Assembly (NCBI RefSeq): GCF_001428685.1
Contig: NZ_LMIK01000011.1
Location: forward strand, 746 to 64,745
DNA from: Lysobacter sp. Root76
GTDB lineage: Bacteria; Pseudomonadota; Gammaproteobacteria; Xanthomonadales; Xanthomonadaceae
Length of the DNA stretch: 64,000 nt
Direction of reading: 5' to 3'
Each line of letters starts with the position of its first letter. Positions within the stretch are counted from its first letter, which is position 1. Both the position numbers and the translations under genes were made by a program. Positions 1 to 7,048 of the stretch are shown piece by piece. Under the pieces are notes generated by a model that saw nothing but the letters and a program-made list of their open reading frames with translations, was not told where the DNA came from and ran no database searches.

Positions 1-315
1 AGAACCGGGGGTGTCAGTGAATGAGAAGCCATCTAGAGCTAGCTCTCCATGACCCTCAATGAACTCACGAGCGGAAGCGCTAGCATGTACGTAGGACATT
101 GCAGAGACGACTAATGGGTTGGGCTGCAAGAGCGCTTGCTTGGCAATAGCCAACGCGGCCGCACTTGGGGTGTGTGAGTCTCCGGGGAGATCAATGAGCA
201 CGTCACCCGCAGATGTGGCTATAGATTGAGATAGCCAATAGTCGCGGGGCTTGTGGTGATGCGTGAGTAGACCAAGGTCAGGGTCTTGGAAGGTTTTTGG
301 TTTGCGCCAGAACAT
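1..315 (-). CDS. partial cassette protein, unknown function
   Basis: An open frame of 105 codons starts with ATG at 315 and runs off the left edge without a stop. It begins MFWRKPKTFQDPDLGLLTH and continues as a soluble, moderately polar protein with no signal peptide or membrane segment. The start lies 14 nt inside the cassette boundary at attC 324-383, as is usual for cassette genes. I do not recognise the family. The coding direction matches the other cassettes and the frame is uninterrupted, so it is probably a real gene, but its C-terminus and length cannot be judged here. Confidence 0.7.
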   Translation of the reverse strand, partial: MFWRKPKTFQDPDLGLLTHHHKPRDYWLSQSIATSAGDVLIDLPGDSHTPSAAALAIAKQALLQPNPLVVSAMSYVHASASAREFIEGHGELALDGFSFTDTPGS

Positions 316-323
316 GGTCTAGG

Positions 324-383
324 GCCTAACGCCTGAATTAAGCCGAGCCGCGAAGCGGCTTCGGCTTGAATGAATTGTTAGAC
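324..383 (-). repeat. attC recombination site 1
   Basis: Outer core boxes are GCCTAAC (324-330) and GTTAGAC (377-383) on the plus strand. Between them is the imperfect stem AAGCCGAGCCGC-GAA-GCGGCTTCGGCTT with one unpaired T, as expected for the folded single-strand substrate of an integron integrase. It closes the cassette that carries the 378-542 gene. Confidence 0.93.
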
Positions 384-542
384 CGCGTGCGCGGCATAGG
401 GCAGCGCCCTGTCGGCAGATGTTTGGCTGATTGGGTGAGCCCAAAGTGAAACCGCCAGAACACCTACATGTAAAACCAACAGGAAGAGATTGCGGCGGTC
501 AACGCGTGACCGCAGAGGCTCTGAATTGTTTGATTTCGTCAT
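378..542 (-). CDS. small membrane protein of an integron cassette
   Basis: A 54-residue protein beginning MTKSNNSEPLRSRVDRR. This start was chosen because AGGAGG lies 7 nt upstream of the ATG at 542; a longer frame up to 632 exists but has no such site. After a basic N-terminus comes one hydrophobic stretch (LFLLVLHVGVLAVSLW, about residues 18-33), suggesting a single membrane segment or signal anchor. The stop codon TAA is supplied by the attC core site, so the last codons abut the recombination site. Family not recognised. It is one of the few cassette genes here with its own clear ribosome binding site. Confidence 0.6.
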   Translation of the reverse strand: MTKSNNSEPLRSRVDRRNLFLLVLHVGVLAVSLWAHPISQTSADRALPYAAHAV

Positions 543-694
543 GGCATGACCCTCCTTTCCGGACATGTTCGGATTTTTGCAGACAACCTGCGTGGTGAGT
601 TCTACCGACTGACGCTGCTCCAGAGTTTGCACTCCCCTATGCCGCGCGAATGGATCTTAGCTTTTCTAGTGGATCGTGTAGCGGCTCCAAAGCG

Positions 695-754
695 GTCTAA
701 CGCCTGAATTAAGCCGAGCCGCGAAGCGGCTTCGGCTTGAACGAATTGTTAGGC
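695..754 (-). repeat. attC recombination site 2
   Basis: Core boxes GTCTAAC (695-701) and GTTAGGC (748-754) flank the same stem as the other sites. It differs from its siblings in the first core box and in ACGAATT instead of ATGAATT near the right end. Confidence 0.93.
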
Positions 755-755
755 C

Positions 756-1130
756 TCACGCAGAGACCTTGCGATGACGGAGGAAGAGACCAAGCATCAT
801 CCCCGCGACCATAGCTACGAACAGACTAAGCCACTCTAGCGCTACAAGCAGAAATGGAACATGTCCCAGCAGAGGCGAGAGCATGACGCCGGCGGCTATT
901 GACAGTACCCAGTAAACAGAAAGCACCAAGAATGCGTGTAACAGCGTGCGGGCCGTTTGCCGAATTGAAAGATGGGTAAAGATTGCGAGGCCGGCGAAGA
1001 ATGCAGCTATGTCACCGGACGAGAAGAGGGAGCTCGTGCCGGGCGAAAAGAACCCGACTGCCATTCCGATCACGAATTGGACGGCGAACAAGAACAAGCC
1101 GTAAGTCAGGATCTTTTTCCAGCTAATCAT
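756..1130 (-). CDS. four-helix membrane protein of an integron cassette
   Basis: A 124-residue protein (MISWKKILTYGLFLFAVQF...) made almost entirely of hydrophobic segments at about residues 8-28, 38-52, 63-82 and 92-116, with a short basic tail RHRKVSA. It is probably an inner-membrane protein with four helices. The stop precedes the attC by a few bases. I do not recognise a family; such small polytopic proteins are common in chromosomal cassettes. Expression probably depends on the upstream array promoter because the 5-prime gap to the previous attC is only about 15 nt. Confidence 0.75.
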   Translation of the reverse strand: MISWKKILTYGLFLFAVQFVIGMAVGFFSPGTSSLFSSGDIAAFFAGLAIFTHLSIRQTARTLLHAFLVLSVYWVLSIAAGVMLSPLLGHVPFLLVALEWLSLFVAMVAGMMLGLFLRHRKVSA

Positions 1131-1145
1131 GAAATTCTCTATGAG

Positions 1146-1205
1146 GCCTAACGCCTGAATTAAGCCGAGCCGCGAAGCGGCTTCGGCTTGAATGAATTGT
1201 TAGGC
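1146..1205 (-). repeat. attC recombination site 3
   Basis: Core boxes GCCTAAC (1146-1152) and GTTAGGC (1199-1205) with the common stem. The last codons of the gene at 1160-1561 lie inside it. Confidence 0.93.
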
Positions 1206-1561
1206 GCGTGCCCGGGAAACTCCAAACAGAGGTACTGCTGCGCCCTACGAACAGGAGAATTGTACGGTAGCGAGAGAATGTCACTGGCCCAAGTTATGAA
1301 CTGCGGTACGACCGACGTCTCGACGAACTCCCGAGCATCACGGGCCAGGGACGATGGGACTACGCCCGCCCGGATATAGAACCGCTCATGTGCCACGTTT
1401 GGATTGGGTGGCCAAAAGTACGCGTCAAAGAAGATGCGGGAATTAACGTGGCGCAGAGAGGTTTCGACAGTGATGCCGGCCGAGCGAAGTGCATCCTCAA
1501 GGCTGGATGAGCGAAGCACGAAGCTTGTGCCTTTTGGAAGGGGCTCTTTCTCGATAAGCAT
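1160..1561 (-). CDS. cassette protein with attC-encoded C-terminus, unknown function
   Basis: A 133-residue soluble protein starting MLIEKEPLPKGTSFVLRSS. An upstream GTG at 1567 is also in frame, but the ATG at 1561 is preferred. The body is rich in aromatic residues (FFDAYFWPPNPNVAHERFYIRAG) and looks like a globular domain of unknown function. The frame continues into attC site 3 and ends with NNSFKPKPLRGSA, a tail encoded wholly by the recombination site. There is no room for a normal Shine-Dalgarno site between the cassette boundary and the start. Confidence 0.7.
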   Translation of the reverse strand: MLIEKEPLPKGTSFVLRSSSLEDALRSAGITVETSLRHVNSRIFFDAYFWPPNPNVAHERFYIRAGVVPSSLARDAREFVETSVVPQFITWASDILSLPYNSPVRRAQQYLCLEFPGHAPNNSFKPKPLRGSA

Positions 1562-1569
1562 CTGCACGC

Positions 1570-1629
1570 GCCTAACGCCTGAATTAAGCCGAGCCGCGAA
1601 GCGGCTTCGGCTTGAATGAATTGTTAGAC
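1570..1629 (-). repeat. attC recombination site 4
   Basis: Core boxes GCCTAAC (1570-1576) and GTTAGAC (1623-1629) with the common stem; encodes the C-terminal tail of the 1584-2027 gene. Confidence 0.93.
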
Positions 1630-2027
1630 GCGAGTGCCACGCCCTTGGAGTCGCAAGGAATTATGCTGGCAATCTCCACCTTGTTGCATAGGACAGTGCC
1701 GTCCTGGTCCATGTGCGACTCAAAGTCCACCTGCAAAAGATCGCCAACGCGGCTAAACGAGAGGCTTGCGAGGCAGTCATCCGAGTAGCCGGGTGGGAGA
1801 GAGCTACTTTGCATATCGTGCATCACGATCGTGACGCGGTGGTGCTTTTCCAAAGCGTAGTAGCCAGCCGAATCAACCTGATCGGTCATGGCGAATAGAT
1901 GAACGGTCACCGTGAAGGCGCCGGCATCGCTATGGGTTGCCAGAACGTTGGCATCGTGAAATGACGGCCAGTAACCCATGGCCTCAACGAGTGCTTTTCC
2001 ATTTTCAACCAACTGTGATGTTTCCAT
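1584..2027 (-). CDS. Imm50-like immunity protein, cassette-borne
   Basis: A 147-residue protein. The N-terminal third (MGYWPSFHDANVLATHSD) resembles the W-P-S-F-H-D-A start of the Imm50 immunity-protein family, followed by alternating beta-strand-like segments (TVTVHLFAM, HRVTIVMHDM, LSFSRVGDLLQVDFES). Imm50 proteins are predicted to neutralise polymorphic toxins; no toxin gene is visible next to it, so it would be an orphan. The start at 2027 is 9 nt inside the cassette boundary. The frame runs into attC site 4 and ends SNNSFKPKPLRGSA. The family assignment is by eye from the conserved motif and could be wrong; the open frame itself is solid. Confidence 0.55.
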   Translation of the reverse strand: METSQLVENGKALVEAMGYWPSFHDANVLATHSDAGAFTVTVHLFAMTDQVDSAGYYALEKHHRVTIVMHDMQSSSLPPGYSDDCLASLSFSRVGDLLQVDFESHMDQDGTVLCNKVEIASIIPCDSKGVALASNNSFKPKPLRGSA

Positions 2028-2030
2028 CGC

Positions 2031-2090
2031 GCCTAACGCCTGAATTAAGCCGAGCCGCGAAGCGGCTTCGGCTTGAATGAATTGTTAGGC
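2031..2090 (-). repeat. attC recombination site 5
   Basis: Core boxes GCCTAAC (2031-2037) and GTTAGGC (2084-2090) with the common stem. This is the attC of the first cassette, nearest the attI-like site. Confidence 0.93.
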
Positions 2091-2120
2091 ACGCCGCACG
2101 GGAGCGCCAAGGGCCCAATG

Positions 2121-2339
2121 CTAACGTGCCCGGAACGCGCGTTGCTTAGCTGGAACGCCATGAGCCCCCTCCCGAACTTGCTCAAGCATGACGAGGCGCT
2201 TGAAGAAGGCCTTGCGGCCTTGCGATGTGCCGCCATTCTCGTAGCCCCACAAGCAACGGCCTATCTCAGCATTGAGCTGATCTAGCGGCAATTCCGCCAG
2301 GACATCGGGATCTTGTTCTTTGATGATGGGAGTCGCCAT
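2121..2339 (-). CDS. first-cassette small protein, unknown function
   Basis: A 72-residue protein (MATPIIKEQDPDVLAELPLDQL...) starting 11 nt inside the cassette. It is charged and mostly helical in appearance, ends in a basic tail (PAKQRAFRAR), and has no signal peptide or membrane segment. Family not recognised. It is the cassette closest to the promoter at 2385-2414 and should be the most strongly expressed of the array. An alternative frame (2045-2236) overlaps it and also reads into attC site 5, but it lacks a convincing start. Confidence 0.6.
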   Translation of the reverse strand: MATPIIKEQDPDVLAELPLDQLNAEIGRCLWGYENGGTSQGRKAFFKRLVMLEQVREGAHGVPAKQRAFRAR

Positions 2340-2344
2340 TGCGG

Positions 2345-2362
2345 GCCTAACTACGATTAGAC
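2345..2362 (-). other. attI-like simple recombination site
   Basis: On the minus strand GTCTAAT-CGTA-GTTAGGC forms two inverted core boxes 4 nt apart. This is the arrangement of an attI simple site rather than a full attC, as no second stem follows. GTTAGGC is the start of the first cassette. Identification rests on layout only. Confidence 0.55.
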
Positions 2363-2384
2363 CTCAAAACGAGGTGTAACACGG

Positions 2385-2414
2385 ATTGTGGACATGGCAC
2401 CTGAGGCCGGTCAA
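2385..2414 (-). promoter_or_regulatory. putative array promoter (Pc-like)
   Basis: On the minus strand TTGACC (2414-2409) and CACAAT (2390-2385) are spaced by 18 nt and point at the first cassette, with transcription expected to start near 2378. Position just outside the attI-like site and direction into the array match a classical integron Pc promoter. Confidence 0.5.
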
Positions 2415-2721
2415 TCAGATTTTCGCAAGCTACTCAAAGATCTATAGCGACACCTCGATTCGGTTGGGCGTGAAACATTGAGGGTGTTTAACTGCATGGG
2501 AACCATCTAGCGCCCGGCACCGATTCCCTTGCGGTCATAAGCAGTTCGCGGGCTAGACTGACAAGGCCCAAACCGCTCAAGAAGTTTCGACACAGGGGAA
2601 GCACTTACTTTGTGGAAGCGGGACACCGATACCGCTCGCCCGCTTCACCCCCGCAGACACGACCGCCTCCGCCGACTATCCTGCGATTCGTCCACGCGCC
2701 CAACCGTAACCAGGAACCCCG
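2415..2721. other. gene-free junction between array and chromosome
   Basis: Composition shifts here from AT-richer to GC-rich. All frames are broken by stops, and no piece resembling a tyrosine recombinase was recognised. It marks where an integrase gene would be expected if the integron were complete, and includes the upstream region of the DoxX gene. Confidence 0.6.
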
Positions 2722-3117
2722 ATGAATCCGAACACCCAACAGGACCTCGCCCGACTGTTCATGCGCATCGTCCTGGGCGCGCTGATCCTGCTGCACGGCA
2801 TCGCCAAGCTCAAAGGCGGTATGGGCGGCATTGTCGGGCTGGTCGAGTCGCACGGCCTGCCGGGCTTCCTGGGCTATGGCGTGCTGCTGGGCGAGGTGTT
2901 GGCGCCGATCCTGCTGATCATCGGCTGGCATGCGCGCGTCGGCGGTGCGCTGATCGCGATCAACATGCTGTTCGCGATCTTCCTGGTCCACCTGGGCCAG
3001 CTCAACAATCTCAACGACCAGGGCGGCTGGGCCTTGGAGTTGCAGGCCATGTTCCTGGTCTCGGGCGTGGCCCTGGCCCTGCTCGGTCCGGGCAGCTTCA
3101 GCGCCAACGGCAAGTAA
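2722..3117 (+). CDS. DoxX family membrane protein
   Basis: A 131-residue protein with four hydrophobic segments (about residues 10-28, 48-68, 74-94 and 105-122). The DoxX family signature is seen in RIVLGALILLHGIAKLKGG near the N-terminus and GVLLGEVLAPILLIIGWHAR in the middle. DoxX proteins are small inner-membrane proteins linked to oxidative-stress resistance and to thiosulfate:quinone oxidoreductase-like subunits, but the precise reaction of this member cannot be told. It stands alone; the next gene is convergent. Confidence 0.85.
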   Translation: MNPNTQQDLARLFMRIVLGALILLHGIAKLKGGMGGIVGLVESHGLPGFLGYGVLLGEVLAPILLIIGWHARVGGALIAINMLFAIFLVHLGQLNNLNDQGGWALELQAMFLVSGVALALLGPGSFSANGK

Positions 3118-3127
3118 GCGCGGCCCA

Positions 3128-3229
3128 TTCCGCGGACGCGACCACACGGTTGCGTCCGTCGCGCTTGGTCGCGTACGGGGACCGATCGGCGCAAGTGGGC
3201 AATGGCCCGCCCACGCTCATCGAAAGCGG
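3128..3229 (-). pseudogene. remnant of a GGDEF domain C-terminus
   Basis: In one minus-strand frame this stretch reads PLSMSVGG, six residues, then CADRSPYATKRDGRNRVVAS. That closely resembles the end of diguanylate cyclase GGDEF domains (SxGVA...ADRALYxAKRxGRNRVV), with about 15 residues missing in the middle. No GGEEF active site or upstream domain remains. It lies in the 180-bp gap between the convergent DoxX and dbpA genes and is probably a decayed fragment. Confidence 0.4.
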
Positions 3230-3300
3230 CGCCGCGGCGGCCGTAGCGCGGCCACCGGCGCAACCACGCGCAACGCGCGCAGGCCGGCGGCCCAAGCCGC

Positions 3301-4683
3301 TTACAGCCTGTGCACGCGGAACTTGCGCCCCTTGATCTTGCCTTCGCGCAGACGCGCCAGCGCCTGCGCAGCCTGCGCGCGCGCGACCGCGACGTAGGAG
3401 CGGGTCGGGAACACGTCGATCTTGCCGACCTGGTCGGCCTTGAGTCCGGCATCGCCGGTGAGGGCGCCGAGCACGTCGCCGGGGCGCAGCTTGTCGGTAC
3501 GGCCGGCGTCGATGCGCAGGGTCGTCATCGGCGCGACCGGCACGTTGCTGGCCTTGCCGGCCAGCGGTGCAGCGCGTTCCCAGCGCAGCGGCCGGCCCTG
3601 GCGCTCCTCGATCGGTTGGGCGCGCGCGACTTCGCGCGGGCTGCACAGGCTCAGCGCGACGCCGCCGCGGCCGGCGCGACCGGTGCGGCCGATGCGGTGG
3701 ATATAGACGTCCGGATCGGTCGGCAGCTCATAGTTCACCACCGCCGACAGCTCGTGCACATCCAGGCCGCGCGCGGCGACGTCGCTGGCGACCAGCACGT
3801 TGCAGCTGCGGTTGGCGAAGCGCACCAGCACTTCGTCGCGGTCGCGCTGCTCCATGTCGCCGTGCAGGGCCAATGCGGTGAAGCCGTAGTGGCTCAGCGA
3901 GCCGACCACTTCCTCGGTGTCGCGGCGCATGTTGCAGAACACCACGCAGGAGTCGGGGCGGAACTCCAGCAGCAGCGCGGCCAGCAGCGGCGTCTTCTTG
4001 GCCGGCTCGACTTCGTAGAAATGTTGTTCGACCGCGGGCTGATCGGCGGCCCCCTCGACCGTGACCTCGACCGGCTCGCGCATCATCTTCGCGGCCAGGC
4101 TGCGGATCGCGTCCGGGAAGGTGGCCGAGAACAACAGGGTCTGGCGCTTGCGCGGGGTCTTGCCGACCAGTTCGCGGATCGGCTCTTCGAAGCCCATGTC
4201 GAGCATGCGGTCGGCCTCGTCCAGTACCAGCACCGAGACCGCGTCCAGACGCAGCGCCTGCTTGCGCACCAGTTCCTGCAGGCGCCCGGGCGTGCCGACC
4301 ACGACGTGCGGGGCATGCTCCAGCGAGGCCAGCTGCGGCCCCAGCGGCATGCCGCCGCAGAGCACCGAGATCTTCAGATTGGGAATCGCGAAGGCGAGCT
4401 TGCGCAGCTGACGCCCAACCTGATCGGCCAGTTCGCGGGTCGGGCACAGCACCAGGGCCTGGGTCCGGCCATCGGCCGGGTCCAGCCGATGCAGCAGGCC
4501 CAAGCCGAATGCGGCGGTCTTGCCGCTGCCGGTCGGGGCCTGCGCGATCAGGTCGCGGCCTTCCAGCAGGGCCGGCAGGCCCTGGGCCTGGATGGGGGTC
4601 ATGCGCTCGTAGCCGAGCGCGGCCACGCCCTGCAACAGGGCGGGCGACAGCGGGAGGGAGGCGAAATCGTCGGTCTGGCTCAT
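3301..4683 (-). CDS. dbpA: ATP-dependent RNA helicase DbpA
   Basis: A 460-residue DEAD-box helicase, the usual DbpA length. The start MSQTDDFASLPLSPALLQGV was chosen from the family; the frame stays open upstream but has no family match there. Helicase motifs in order: Q motif PIQAQGLPALL, Walker A APTGSGKTAA, PTRELA, VLDEADRMLDMGF, SAT, and HRIGRTGRAGRGG. The last 75 residues (from about MTTLRIDAGRTDKLRPGDVLGAL) are the DbpA RNA-binding domain that recognises hairpin 92 of 23S rRNA, so the protein should act in late 50S ribosome assembly. The gene stands alone between a convergent DoxX gene and a divergent membrane-protein gene. Confidence 0.95.
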   Translation of the reverse strand: MSQTDDFASLPLSPALLQGVAALGYERMTPIQAQGLPALLEGRDLIAQAPTGSGKTAAFGLGLLHRLDPADGRTQALVLCPTRELADQVGRQLRKLAFAIPNLKISVLCGGMPLGPQLASLEHAPHVVVGTPGRLQELVRKQALRLDAVSVLVLDEADRMLDMGFEEPIRELVGKTPRKRQTLLFSATFPDAIRSLAAKMMREPVEVTVEGAADQPAVEQHFYEVEPAKKTPLLAALLLEFRPDSCVVFCNMRRDTEEVVGSLSHYGFTALALHGDMEQRDRDEVLVRFANRSCNVLVASDVAARGLDVHELSAVVNYELPTDPDVYIHRIGRTGRAGRGGVALSLCSPREVARAQPIEERQGRPLRWERAAPLAGKASNVPVAPMTTLRIDAGRTDKLRPGDVLGALTGDAGLKADQVGKIDVFPTRSYVAVARAQAAQALARLREGKIKGRKFRVHRL

Positions 4684-4819
4684 GCGCCATGATCGCAGCA
4701 TTGGCCCGAGCCTGCGCTCCAACGTCGCCGCGCGGGCCCGCCGCGCCGTATGCTGCCCACGCAGGCACGGCCCAGGGACGGCCGCCGCGGCCAGATCGGA
4801 CGCTAGACGGAGCGCGTGC

Positions 4820-5392
4820 ATGGAACCGCAATTCCTCCACATCCGGGTGCTGCTCGGCATCATCCTGGGCCTGGCGATCACCACCCTGCTCAAGGGCATG
4901 GCGCGCTTCGTCCAGCACCCCGGCCGGGACCGCATCTATTGGGTGCACCTGGGCTGGGCGGTGTCGATGTTCATCGCGCTCATCCATTTCTGGTGGTGGG
5001 AGTTCCGCCTGATCCACGTCCATGCGTGGACCATCACCGCTTACGCGTTCCTGATCTTCTACGTGGTGGTGCTGTTCCTGCTGTGCACCCTGCTGTTCCC
5101 CGACGACATCGGCGACTACAGCGGCTGGCAGGATTACTTCCAATCCCGGCGCAAATGGTTCTTCGGGATCATGGCGCTGAGCTATCTGATCGACTTCATC
5201 GACACCGCGATCAAGGGCAGCGTGTATTTCCACAGCCGCGGCCCCGAGTACCCGTTGCGCAACCTCGCCTTCGTGCTGATGTGCCTGATCGCGATGCGCA
5301 CACGCTCGGAACGGTTCCACCGCGTGTTCGTGGTTGTGGCCATCCTCTACGAGCTGTCCTGGATCTACCGTCTGTACAACTTCGTCGACTGA
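4820..5392 (+). CDS. hypothetical inner-membrane protein
   Basis: A 190-residue protein starting MEPQFLHIRVLLGIILGLAI. About five to six hydrophobic segments span most of it (residues 8-25, 43-60, 73-95, 115-132, 148-160, 166-182). A tryptophan-rich WVHLGWAVSMFIALIHFWWWEFR is striking. I do not recognise the family. The next gene starts 17 nt downstream in the same direction, so the two may be cotranscribed. The longer frame back to 4682 overlaps the start of dbpA and was not used. Confidence 0.7.
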   Translation: MEPQFLHIRVLLGIILGLAITTLLKGMARFVQHPGRDRIYWVHLGWAVSMFIALIHFWWWEFRLIHVHAWTITAYAFLIFYVVVLFLLCTLLFPDDIGDYSGWQDYFQSRRKWFFGIMALSYLIDFIDTAIKGSVYFHSRGPEYPLRNLAFVLMCLIAMRTRSERFHRVFVVVAILYELSWIYRLYNFVD

Positions 5393-5409
5393 GCACCGGA
5401 GCGCAAGGC

Positions 5410-5904
5410 ATGGATGCGGAAACCCTGAGGTTCCTGATCACGATAGTCGGCGCGACCGCCACTTTCTGTTGGGGCCTGTGGACCTGGCGCACCGCGCGGC
5501 GCGATCAATTGCAGGCGCAGCGCCAGGAAGGCGAGCGGCTGGCCGAGGCGCGGCGCATCGAAGCGACCCGGCCCTTCCTGGAAAAGCAGCTGGAGCTCTA
5601 CGCCGAAGCGGCGCGGGTGTGCGCGCGCATCGCATCCGCGCACGACGGCGCCGACGCCGTCGCCCGCTTCTGGGAGTTGTATTGGGGCGAACTTGCGCTG
5701 GTGGAGAACCGCGAGGTCGAAGCCAAGATGGTGCAGTTCGGGCAGGCGCTGCAGTACATGCCCGAGGATCGCTCGGAACTGCGCCATCGCGCGCTGGAGC
5801 TTGCGGCCGCCTGCCGCGCGTCGCTGGCCCGATCCTGGGGCGTGGACGCCTGGGTCGCGCCGGATCTGGCCTCGGAACGCTCCGGACCGCCGAAGCGGGC
5901 ATAG
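5410..5904 (+). CDS. hypothetical protein with N-terminal membrane anchor and coiled coil
   Basis: A 164-residue protein. Residues about 6-26 (LRFLITIVGATATFCWGLWTW) form one membrane segment. They are followed by a charged helical stretch (RDQLQAQRQEGERLAEARRIEATRPFLEKQLELYAEAARV) typical of a short coiled coil facing the cytoplasm. Similar small anchored proteins are common in proteobacteria but carry no known function. It lies 17 nt after the preceding membrane-protein gene, so a two-gene unit is likely. Confidence 0.65.
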   Translation: MDAETLRFLITIVGATATFCWGLWTWRTARRDQLQAQRQEGERLAEARRIEATRPFLEKQLELYAEAARVCARIASAHDGADAVARFWELYWGELALVENREVEAKMVQFGQALQYMPEDRSELRHRALELAAACRASLARSWGVDAWVAPDLASERSGPPKRA

Positions 5905-5953
5905 CGCTCGCGCAACGGACCGCACGGCCGCGCCGCCGCCCGTCGGCGGCCGC

Positions 5954-6001
5954 TTGACAACGGCATCGGCTGGAAATAAATATTTAGCAAATTAGTTAAA
6001 T
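5954..6001 (+). promoter_or_regulatory. promoter with overlapping palindromic operator for the desaturase unit
   Basis: TTGACA (5954-5959) is followed after 17 nt by TAAATA (5977-5982). Starting at the end of that box is the AT-rich near-palindrome ATTTAGCAAATTAGTTAAAT (5982-6001). A near-identical site on the opposite strand lies at 10512-10531. Placement over the transcription start suggests repression, possibly by the ArsR protein encoded at 9486-9800. Confidence 0.55.
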
Positions 6002-6064
6002 CATGAAATCAAGCCCGCGCCGAGCCTCGTTACGGGACCGCCAAAGGCTTAGCCGGAGTCCGCC

Positions 6065-7048
6065 ATGCATGCACTGCCCGACAGCCTGAGCTCGCACCGC
6101 GTGCGCGCCCAGCCCGATGCCGCCGCCGCGGTGCGCGCCGTCAGCGAAGGCCACGTGGTCTGGGAACCGGTGCGCTCCTTGTGGTTCACGGCGATGGCCG
6201 CGGGCGCGATCGTCGGCGGCGCGTTGCACTTCACTTGGGCAGCCTTAGTCTTGTTCGTGCTCAGTACTGCGACCGTGCTGCTGCTCGGCCACTCGCTGGG
6301 CATGCACCGCAAGCTGATCCACGACAGTTTCGACTGCCCTAAGTGGCTGGAGTACCTGCTGGTCTACTGCGGCGTGCAGGTCGGCCTGGCCGGTCCGCTC
6401 GGCCTGGTCCGCAGCCACGACCTGCGCGACTACGCCCAGCGCCTGCCCGATTGCCACGACTACCTCGCCCATCGCCGGCCGTTCCTGGTCGACGCCTGGT
6501 GGCAGTTGCACTGCGAACTGCGGCTGGCCGATCCGCCGCCGATCGCGATCGAAGCGCGCATCGCCGACGACCGCGTCTATCGCTTCCTGCAACGCAGCTG
6601 GATGGCCCAGCACCTGCCCTGGGCACTGCTGTTCTTCGCCCTGGGCGGTTGGGGCTGGGTGTTCTGGGGCGTGTGCGCACGCGTGACGGCGGGCGTGTTC
6701 GGGCATTGGCTGGTCGGCTACTTCGCCCACAACCACGGCGGCATGCATCACGAAGTACGCGGCGCCGCGGTGCAAGGGCGCAACGTGCGCTTCGCTTCGC
6801 TGCTGACCATGGGCGAGAGCTGGCACAACAACCATCACGCGTTTCCGGGCTCGGCGCGGCTGGGGCTGTATCCGGGCGAATGGGATCCGGGCTGGTGGAC
6901 GCTGCGCGCGCTGGAGCGGATCGGATGGGCGAGTCGATTGCGCGAGCCCGCGGACCTGCCGCGACGACCCGAACTGCAGCGCTTACCGGAACCTGAGCCG
7001 GCACCCTGCGCGTTCTGCCAAGGCCTGCGCGCGCGGGTGCTGTCGTGA
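6065..7048 (+). CDS. membrane fatty acid (acyl-CoA) desaturase family protein
   Basis: A 327-residue membrane protein of the di-iron desaturase fold. The first histidine box is GHSLGMHRKLIH (HxxxxH) and the third is WHNNHHAF. The second, normally HRxHH, reads RSHDLRDYAQR with CHDYLAHR just after, so the metal site may differ from that of ordinary delta-9 desaturases. Hydrophobic segments sit at about 40-75, 98-118 and 180-215. GGAG a few bases before ATG 6065 supports the start. The C-terminus ends with a CAFCQG motif. The stop overlaps the GTG start of the next gene, so the two are translationally coupled. The promoter carries a candidate operator. Confidence 0.85.
   Translation: MHALPDSLSSHRVRAQPDAAAAVRAVSEGHVVWEPVRSLWFTAMAAGAIVGGALHFTWAALVLFVLSTATVLLLGHSLGMHRKLIHDSFDCPKWLEYLLVYCGVQVGLAGPLGLVRSHDLRDYAQRLPDCHDYLAHRRPFLVDAWWQLHCELRLADPPPIAIEARIADDRVYRFLQRSWMAQHLPWALLFFALGGWGWVFWGVCARVTAGVFGHWLVGYFAHNHGGMHHEVRGAAVQGRNVRFASLLTMGESWHNNHHAFPGSARLGLYPGEWDPGWWTLRALERIGWASRLREPADLPRRPELQRLPEPEPAPCAFCQGLRARVLS

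Larger units (their letters stand above)
1..2362 (-). mobile_element. integron gene cassette array (attI-proximal end)
   Basis: Five 60-bp attC sites alternate with small minus-strand ORFs, so cassettes are one gene plus one attC. Read on the minus strand the attC sites start RYYYAACAATTC and end GGCGTTAGGC, the same polarity as the aadA-type attC of class 1 integrons, and this agrees with the gene direction. The first cassette is therefore at the right (2350) and the array runs left beyond the window. In four of the five complete cassettes the starting core site matches the R-double-prime box of the cassette's own attC (GTTAGGC with GCCTAAC, or GTTAGAC with GTCTAAC); cassette 2 (about 2036-1623) has one mismatch. 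Base composition is visibly AT-richer than the rest of the window. No integrase gene is present. Confidence 0.9.

Noticed and set aside
2045-2236. alternative cassette gene ending NNSFKPKPLRGSA
   Set aside because: Overlaps the better-placed gene at 2121-2339 and starts far from the cassette boundary; kept only as an example of attC read-through.
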